Shown one piece after another: positions 57,134-64,000 of a stretch of DNA of 64,000 nt (within the stretch, counting starts at the first letter, position 1; the number at the start of each line of letters is the position of its first letter). The notes under the pieces are model-generated. The model searched no databases, was not told the origin of the DNA, and saw only the letters and a program-made list of their open reading frames with translations. Both the position numbers and the translations under genes were made by a program. This stretch comes from Chrysaora quinquecirrha (taxonomy: Eukaryota; Cnidaria; Scyphozoa; Semaeostomeae; Pelagiidae): the NCBI GenBank assembly GCA_014526335.1, contig JACTAT010000032.1, forward strand, positions 10,546,152 through 10,610,151, given 5' to 3'.

Positions 57134-60100
57134 TTAGTCACGCTCAGTCAGTGCTTCAAGTGCTTGAGTGAATTCCATCATGTCAATCACATCAGTAAAT
57201 CCTAGCTGTGGCTCCAGCGAGTTGTAGTAGAAATCGGGACTCTGCAAAATAACCAGATAAAGTATTATAGAAGCTGCACGTGTATACTGTACCAAGACAA
57301 TAAGTCGCTTTTATAAGAGGCTTTTGAGTTTCTGTTACCTCCTTTCGAAGCTGATGCAATCGAATTAAATGAGAGCCTCTTAGTTTCTTTAGCTGTTCAT
57401 CTGCAACGCATCTGAAAAGGGACATATTATCTGTCATCAGAAATCATAAAAACGCCCCTCGCAGTGAAGAACCTGACAGACGATCTTACGAAACGAAATA
57501 GTAATGAATGGAGCGAATAAGGTCTTATAGCATTTCATTTCTTGAAACTATTATTAAAATATCAGCCAAGTAAGTAGATCTTACGTTTTCAAATTGTTCT
57601 TTTGCAGCCATTCCAAGACTTCTTCGTTTCCCCATCTGGAAATATCAACCAGTCTACTCTCCGCAGAAGTTGCCTTGCCATTTTCTAAGTTCAAGATAAG
57701 TCATTAAAAACCCTGAAGTCATTTGGATGTTTCAAAAAGCAGATAACAAGGTTGTATGGAAATGCAACTCAGAGAGGTAACTTAGTTTTCTAAGTTTATT
57801 TCTAACTCGTCTTTGTTGATTCTTGCCGCATACGGGTCGCATAAAAACTAACCCTGCTTTAGGCGTTCTACACTCTTTCTTTAAACAGTGCTAGGCAGTT
57901 CTCAGAAATGTGGGCAATTTTAGAGGTGATTTAAAGAGGAAATGACTTGAAAATTGATATATTTCTATTCTATGTAAATTTTAACGCCTATTCCGTAAAT
58001 CAGTTTTGATTTTTTCTTTTATTTCTTCGCGAATAAACCTTTGAATTGCCTAAGCGAGTCACTCTTCTTTAAATGATTAAAGATTGCAATAGGTCCGCCT
58101 TAGAAATACTAGATTTTGTTTCAAATACTTTGAAAATAAACGATTACCCCCTGCCCTACATGTGAGCTTACCCAGGTACAGTAAGCAATGACTAAACAAT
58201 TTTTGGGCGTTTTCCCAAAAGTAGCTAAATAATGTTTTGGGTGAATTGCGAAAAATCTATTATTTATAAATAAGAGTGTAGATTTATCTGGGCTATCTAA
58301 ATGCTTAACAGCTACTCTAACGAAGGTTAGTCAATTTTTACAGCTTTTACATACAAAATATCAATCTAGCAAGAGGAACTTATAAAATCCTAAACTAATA
58401 CTCACCATCAACTTGATGATCATTAATATACAATATATTAACAGCTCTTTCCGATTTTCCACGATCTCCTAGTTGTCGTAACAATAACTCAATATGTCCA
58501 GTGAATTTTCTATCATCGCTGAAATCCAACCAGACTTTGCTACCAGCTAACATTCCCAGCCACCCATCAGCTTTGTAATTTCGTTCCAAACATAATGGTA
58601 TCATATGCTTGCTCAGCTCAAATGCGTAGTCGGCCTCTGAAATATAAAAGCTAAATGAAGCGCACGGCAAAGGCCAAGGGGAGCAAATACAGCAACACTC
58701 TTAAATATTTGATGCGTTCTTTAGGGCTATGATGTCACATGGGAAAGCACAAGAGACACGTGTCTCCCTAAGATTTTTAATAAAACTGAGAAATGCCCTC
58801 TCCAGAAGTGCTATTTTTTCTAAAAGAATTTTTTTTTGAACCCCCCTACACCAAAATTTTAAACCCTGAGGATATTATAGAAACATAGAAATAGGCTTTG
58901 TTCAACAAGGAAAGAAAATAATTTCGTCTCGTTTTGTATGAGTTCGATGAATAAAGATGAAATTCGTTATACATACTTATGCTGTAAAAATTGTATGTCC
59001 GTTGTGGTGAGCTGCATGTTCAGCGCTATTCATCCAGAGCAAAAACAAAAATTATTTTCCTCCCTTTTCTAAGGGCGTATATTTTGGTCACATTGTGTTT
59101 TGAGCAGACGCCTTCTCTTTTCGGTAGACGTCGAAACGTATTTCATTGGTACCGTCTTCTAAAAACAGCAGGCTTTTGGTACAAGAAGCATTTTCCTGCG
59201 AAGTCTTCCGTTTTCAGAATTTTGAAGGTCTGTAAGAACAGGTTACTAAAAAATACTGCCTTAGCGCTTATTTTTTTGATAACCTTCAGTTTTTGGTAGA
59301 TGCTCCGAATTCTGAAAACGGTAGACTTAGCAGAAAAACGTTTCCTGCACCAAAAAAACACAGCTGCCGAAAACGCTAGGCTGATCAGAACAAGACCGAA
59401 CTAAACCATTCATTTTATAGCGAGAACAAGATTCGTTGTGATGTCTGCGAAATCTTCCAGCTTCGGGGACAGAAGGTTTTGGAGGCCTGCGAAATCTACC
59501 GTTTTCAGAAGACTGTACCAAACAAATACTTTTCGACGTCTGCCGAAAAGAGAAGGCGTCTGGTGAAAACAGAATATGACCAAAAAATACGCCCTTAGAC
59601 TCCAAAACCTCCCAATTTGCAACCTTAACCTTACCTTGACTATTTTCTATCGATAGATACATTCAGTAACTCATCTAAATTTAACATAGTTGTACAGACG
59701 ATATTCTTCTGCACAAGCCCTCCCCCGTTATCCCAACTGTTGTCCCAACCCTATAATTGAATTTTTGTCACCTTAACCTCTTATGACGCAACGTTTCGAA
59801 ACCGTAAAACAGAATTGAGTTTGAATGCACATCGTAATCATTAAATAAAAAACATTTTAAGAAATCCAATTGCAAACCTGCAAAGCATGATGGTGTTTGT
59901 TTGCATTTTCTAGATAAGCCAATCAAAACCGTCGCTGCATTCTCCACTGCCTCTGCAATATCTTGTGGCCTCGATTTGGCATCATCCTGCACTGTACGAA
60001 CTTTGTAACCTTTTTCTTTCAGCCTCTCACTGATCTTTGACATTATTTCCCTTTGTTCAGGGTGGTAACTAAGCAAAACGTGCTGGATTTCTGTATCTGA

Positions 60101-63100
60101 ATGCAACCCTGAAAAGAATTTTTCAAATTGAAGTTTAAAAGGTAAATTGAAAATATTTATTCTTTATACATTATTATATATTAGCTATATTCATATATCA
60201 TCTTAAGCATTGACAAGCATAGGACTGCATGATCAACAAAAAGTAATGTTTTTGAGTTCTATGAAAATCGCGATAAAAGGCAGAAATATCTTTGGACATA
60301 CTTAAAAGCGTGTTTCGTCTGACAATCCTCAGAGTATAAACGTCAGAAACAGACAGAAACAATAAACTAAGGCAGAATTTTTACCCAGGTGCAAATCGAA
60401 ATTTACCAATCAAAAAGTGAAGTCGAAGTTTCAATGTGTTTTTTATTTAACACCAATAAGCTTGCGGGATATAGCGAGAGGACCAATAGAATTAACTGAA
60501 GAGTCCAAGTGAGAAAACAAGCTCCATCTTTTTACACAGAATCACATCCGACTAGTTTTGAAAAGGACAGATTCTAAAACCTGCAAAGGAAACGAGGATC
60601 TTGCCTTGCTAATTCATTGAAAAAATTCTCGCTTTTATTTTCCGCACAATCTGGGTATATAAGGAAAATATATGCAAATAGTAATGGAAAATCAAAAGCT
60701 ACTACTGACCGTGATCTTCATATTTTTCCTCCAATTCCCAAAAAGAAAATCAGCGACCCTTTTTAGAGAGACATTCGTCGAACCCTGAAAATGATATTTT
60801 GATTCATTTTCAAGATATTCAATATAGATTTCATGTTTGTGAACGTTTCGATCTTATATTATTCATCAGCGTACTATTCTGTACAATATTTTTGGCCTAC
60901 TTAGAGGTAGACCACAATGGTGAAAGGTGGTGAAGGTGAAATGGTGTTTTAGCGCCAGTCGCTAGGATCTCAGTAGTAGGTTAACTAATGGAGACCTCGA
61001 CCCTGGCCGTGACGCTACCGTGGCTGGGCTCGAACCCTGACCACACTGAGCTCCTGACACCACGAGTAAGCTGGATTACACCACGATGCCACAGCACCCA
61101 CAATCGGGTAACAAAGAAATGAATACCTTATTAGGGAACCTGCCTTAAGAATACAATAAATTCAAATAAATCAACAGGAAGAAGGAAAAAAAGAGGAAAA
61201 ACGATAGAGTTAGAAAGGCAAGAGATTGTAAATATAAAAAAGTATGAGAAAATAAAAAAAAAATATGGGAATAAGAGGCCTAGGAATCCACAAGTCTAAT
61301 AATGAGTCTTCTAGGTGCACATCGGTAATAGAAAATACACAGGAAGAAAAAGACCAACAATTGTAACTGCCATTAATGAAGATTAATAGAACCAAAAACT
61401 ACGATCCAACATTTCCTGTCAGTCCACTCATATCAAATGTTAGCTTACAGAACATCTACACGAAAGCAAAGAACAGAAAACTGTGGAAGAAAATTGACAA
61501 ACAAGTTGTTGATTCTACCTATTCTTCTTAATCATTCATAAAGGCAACTTCAGTCCAGACTAAGAAGAGAAAAGGCAAAGAAGAAGAAGAAGAAGGTGCA
61601 CGTCTTATTGCCTGCATGCAGCCTCAAACTATTCTCTCTGGAAGAGAAGAGTTTGAGGAGAAGAGTTTGAGTCAGATCATACTTAAAGTTAGAAAACCAC
61701 GCTAGCGAATCTATAATCACTACAGTGGTGGATAATCACTACTGTGGTGGTACTATTTGCGTACTGTGGTGGTAGTTTCTGCGTACTGTGGTGGATAATC
61801 ACTACTTGTGGTGGGTTATAATGCTTTATGTGGTGAATACGAAATTATAGCAAACTCTATAGATCAAGCAAGAAAAAACCACAAAATCCACCACAGTACG
61901 CCAAAACTGCCACCACCGCAAGCATAGTAACCCACCACAAGTAGTGATTATCCACCACAGTACGCCAAAACTGCCACCACCGCAAGGGATGTTCTTTTAA
62001 CTGGACTCCACGACCCCAGACCATACGACCCTACGACTTCACGACCATACGACCCTGTTTTTATTAATGATTTTTCATTTTCATAAATAGTGAATTCTAG
62101 GTTGATTTTCATTAAAAAGTATCAAGATGACTTTGATTTTGATTTATAAAATAATTCGGAATCATTTGATGGGTGAACTTGGCTTATTTCAGTATCGTGT
62201 TATCCTCAACAGTTTGCCCAGAGGTCAAACAAGCGGTTTGATATGTAAACATTGCTATTCATCAATCCTGTTTCATTTTCCAATGCTATATTACATTACA
62301 TCGGTACCTGCAATGCTAAATTCTATTTTTGTTCGAGATGGGTAGAAAATTATATTTTTGTCCGTAGAAAAATAATATTCATTTTAAGCGGTCTGCGAAT
62401 GCTCACTGCCGAACCAGAAGTTAAGAGCAAGAAAAAACTGAAAAATTTTTAATTTCAGGTCCCATGTTAAAACTGGACCTAATACATGGCTACAAAAACC
62501 GTTCATATAAAGAATTTGTGCACGTTTTTAAAACTTTAAGAAACACCAGGCTGAAATTTGGGTCAATTTTTTTGCTACCTCACAAACTATTTGAGATGCG
62601 CACAAGCATAATTCACCAGCGTTAAGCCCTTGCCCGGAGACGCATTTTAAACATGTTTTCGAGAAGGGAAGGGGGGTGACAAGTACTTGAAAAATCACTT
62701 GAAAAACAAGAAACAAGCAGGCTGAAATAAAAGCTATCCAGGTGTTCTTATAAAATAGCTTCTATGTTTACAGTCCCGATTTTAGCTATATTTCGAATTG
62801 GTCGAGGCTGGTCGAGGGATATCAAATGCATAAACTATACGTACCTTTAAACGCAACATCACTTTTAACCTTCAAGACCATAAGCCATTCGTAGTCACAA
62901 ATAAAATTGTTTTTGAGTTTTAGGTGGCCAATGCGAAAATGCTTCGTTGTGTTGCTCAAGTTTACCTATCATTCCATTGGTGACACGCCATGCTGACATG
63001 TTTAATGTTAGAAATAACTTCAGACACCAATATGCCATTAAAGTAATCCAAGACTCGCGAATAACAATAATGCAAACTGCTGTTTACTTTTGCACAAACC

Positions 63101-63724
63101 GCATGGATGTCATGATAGCTACTGATATCAGTCAAGTTCACCTTTCAACTGATTCCGAATGGTTTTATAAATCAAAATCAAAGTCATCTTGATAATTGTT
63201 AATGAAAATCAACTTAGAATTTAGTATTTATGAAAATAAAAAATTATTAATAAAAATAGGGTCGTATGGTCGTGAGGTCGTAGGGTCGTATGGTCTGGGG
63301 TCGTGAGGTCGTGGAGTCCAGTTAAAAGAACATCCCCCACCGCAAGCATAGTAACCCACCACAAGTAGTGATTATCTACCACAGTACGCAGAAACTACCA
63401 CCACAGTACGCAAATAGTACCACCACAGTAGTGATTATCCACCACAGTAGGGATTATAGATTCGCTAGCGTGAAAACGAAGCAGATTGAAATGAATTTGC
63501 TGGAAGAACAAGTATTCCAACGTATTCAACAGCAAGGAACATTACAATACCTTGAATTTGCGAATGATGTTTAATAATTCCGATGCTTGGTTGATGATTT
63601 TATGTTTGCATTTCGGAACAAAGCATAAACTCCATAGCAGATTGCAAACTGCGATTCTTTCATCGTCATCGTTAGCTTTTTTCAAAACTCGTAACATCGT
63701 AGAGATGCCACCATATTTGCAAAT
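57134..63724 (-). CDS. ARM-TIR-SAM protein, gene C (5' end outside window; frameshift)
   Basis: Divergent paralogue of gene B, same architecture. Exons: 63724-63551 (ICKYGGISTMLRVLKKAN, then AVCNLLWSLCF), 60784-60710, 60108-59878 and 58636-58406 (TIR), then 57684-57585, 57411-57339 and 57241-57134 (SAM, with stop). All junctions agree in phase except the second exon: it reads VSLKRVADFLF, then FWELEEKYEDH one frame over, so one T is missing in a TTTTCTTTTT run. Restoring it would also give the phase 1 that the TIR exon needs. The TIR has HVLLSYHPEQR and EADYAFELSKHMIPL, but where A and B have WLDVEK it has TVQDD, so the predicted catalytic Glu is absent. The SAM is clear: DISRWGNEEVLEWLQKNN, LRGSHLIRLHQLRKE, FYYNSLEPQLGF. 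The N-terminal exons lie beyond 64000. Its intron carries the nested MULE. Confidence 0.75.
59068..59599. mobile_element. 532-bp long-TIR foldback element
   Basis: Ends TCTAAGGGCGTATATTTTGG and the complement at 59580-59599 continue as imperfect arms of about 100 bp (GACGCCTTCTCTTTTCGG, CGACGTC). In the gene C TIR intron. TSD not seen. Confidence 0.75.
60938..61100 (-). mobile_element. tRNA-derived SINE, family 1, copy 8
   Basis: Best full-length copy: GAAATGGTGTTTTAGCGCCA, GATCTCAGTAGTAGG, GACGCTACCGTGGCTGGGC, TCGAACCC (B box) and CTGGATTACACCACGATGCC (A-box side). Confidence 0.88.
61698..63472. mobile_element. GTGGTGG foldback element (outer), interrupted by a MULE-like element
   Basis: Ends CACGCTAGCGAATCTATAAT and its complement at 63453-63472 pair over about 120 bp and contain reiterated TACTGTGGTGG and ATAATCACTACT words. 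Flanked by a 5-bp direct repeat AAAAC (61693-61697 and 63473-63477). Without the inner element it would be about 415 bp. Confidence 0.8.
61986..63336. mobile_element. MULE-like non-autonomous element, 1,351 bp, 9-bp TSD
   Basis: Ends GGGATGTTCTTTTAACTGG and CCAGTTAAAAGAACATCCC lie between perfect 9-bp repeats CCACCGCAA (61977-61985 and 63337-63345). The arms stay complementary for about 190 bp (ACGACCCCAGACCATACGAC, TGATTTTGATTTATAAA). Long TIRs and 9-bp TSDs are typical of Mutator-like elements. Two short ORFs (62127, 62947) have no recognisable domain. Confidence 0.88.
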
Positions 63725-63865
63725 CTTAGAGACAAAGTAAAAATGAATTAGGATAATTAATACAAGCAATAACAAAGAAGCACTTGAAGAATATTAAAGG
63801 CCCCTTCACGCATTCAGATAAATACGGCACTATATCATTAAATAGCTAGCAACAAACAGAAGTAA

Positions 63866-64000
63866 AAAGTATGGCATGAAATGAAGATGCTTATGAATAT
63901 GGTATGAAGTGAAGATGCTAATGAATACAGTATGAAAAGAAGATGACAATGAATTTGGTATGAAATGAAGATGCTAATGAATACGGTATGAAAAGAAGAT
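63866..64000. repeat. 28-bp minisatellite with alternating unit types
   Basis: Units of 28 bp, GTATGAARTGAAGATGCTAA type alternating with GTATGAAAAGAAGATGACAA type, run off the window end. At least four full units plus a partial one. Confidence 0.85.

Noticed and set aside
62500..62760. A fifth member of the ATAAGAAC-type MITE family
   Set aside because: CACGTTTTTAAAACTTTAAG and GTGTTCTTATAAAATAGC are suggestive, but the ends match poorly and no TA pair is clear.

Overview
This is invertebrate animal genomic DNA. It is AT-rich and interspersed with repeats, and its genes have short exons with GT-AG introns and conserved metazoan products (TAF8, SLX1, MFSD5). The dense MITE and tRNA-SINE load and the TIR_2-type TIR genes would suit a cnidarian or another early-branching or marine invertebrate, but that is inference and the species is not determined. 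There are two 500-N scaffold gaps (1627-2126 and 35726-36225).

Layout. 1-7.3 kb: a C2H2 zinc-finger gene (5' part, minus strand) and an intronless SLX1 endonuclease gene (minus). 7.8-8.9 kb: a LINE 3' remnant interrupted by a hAT element. 9.6-14.4 kb: a two-exon gene for a two-pore potassium channel-like protein whose two pore loops lack the usual GYG/GFG. 15-18 kb: mostly MITEs. 18.5-19.8 kb: a small three-exon minus-strand gene I do not recognise, head to head with TAF8 (20.4-28.0 kb, seven exons reconstructed). TAF8 intron 2 carries an intronless F-box gene on the opposite strand and intron 3 carries a SINE array. 29.1-31.6 kb: a second F-box gene with an internally duplicated C-terminal module. 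32.8-34.2 kb: mfsd5.

34.2-64 kb is the most unusual region: three minus-strand genes for proteins with the order ARM-like repeats, TIR, SAM. Gene B (45.7-55.2 kb) reconstructs without a break from 11 exons (667 aa). Gene A (35.4-43.0 kb) is the other half of a tandem segmental duplication. It is broken by a transposon-associated deletion and a 1-nt frameshift, and part of it falls in the gap. Gene C (57.1 kb to beyond the window end) is divergent: its TIR lacks the glutamate that A and B keep at the position expected for a TIR NADase, and one ARM exon carries a 1-nt frameshift. All three are full of nested mobile elements: a Tc1-type palindromic MITE, a pogo-type MITE, a MULE-like element inside a GTGGTGG foldback element, a 182-bp tandem array and several tRNA-derived SINEs.

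Exon boundaries were worked out by hand from splice sites and codon phase. In genes B and C and TAF8 every junction used was checked for phase. None of this was tested against transcripts or databases.
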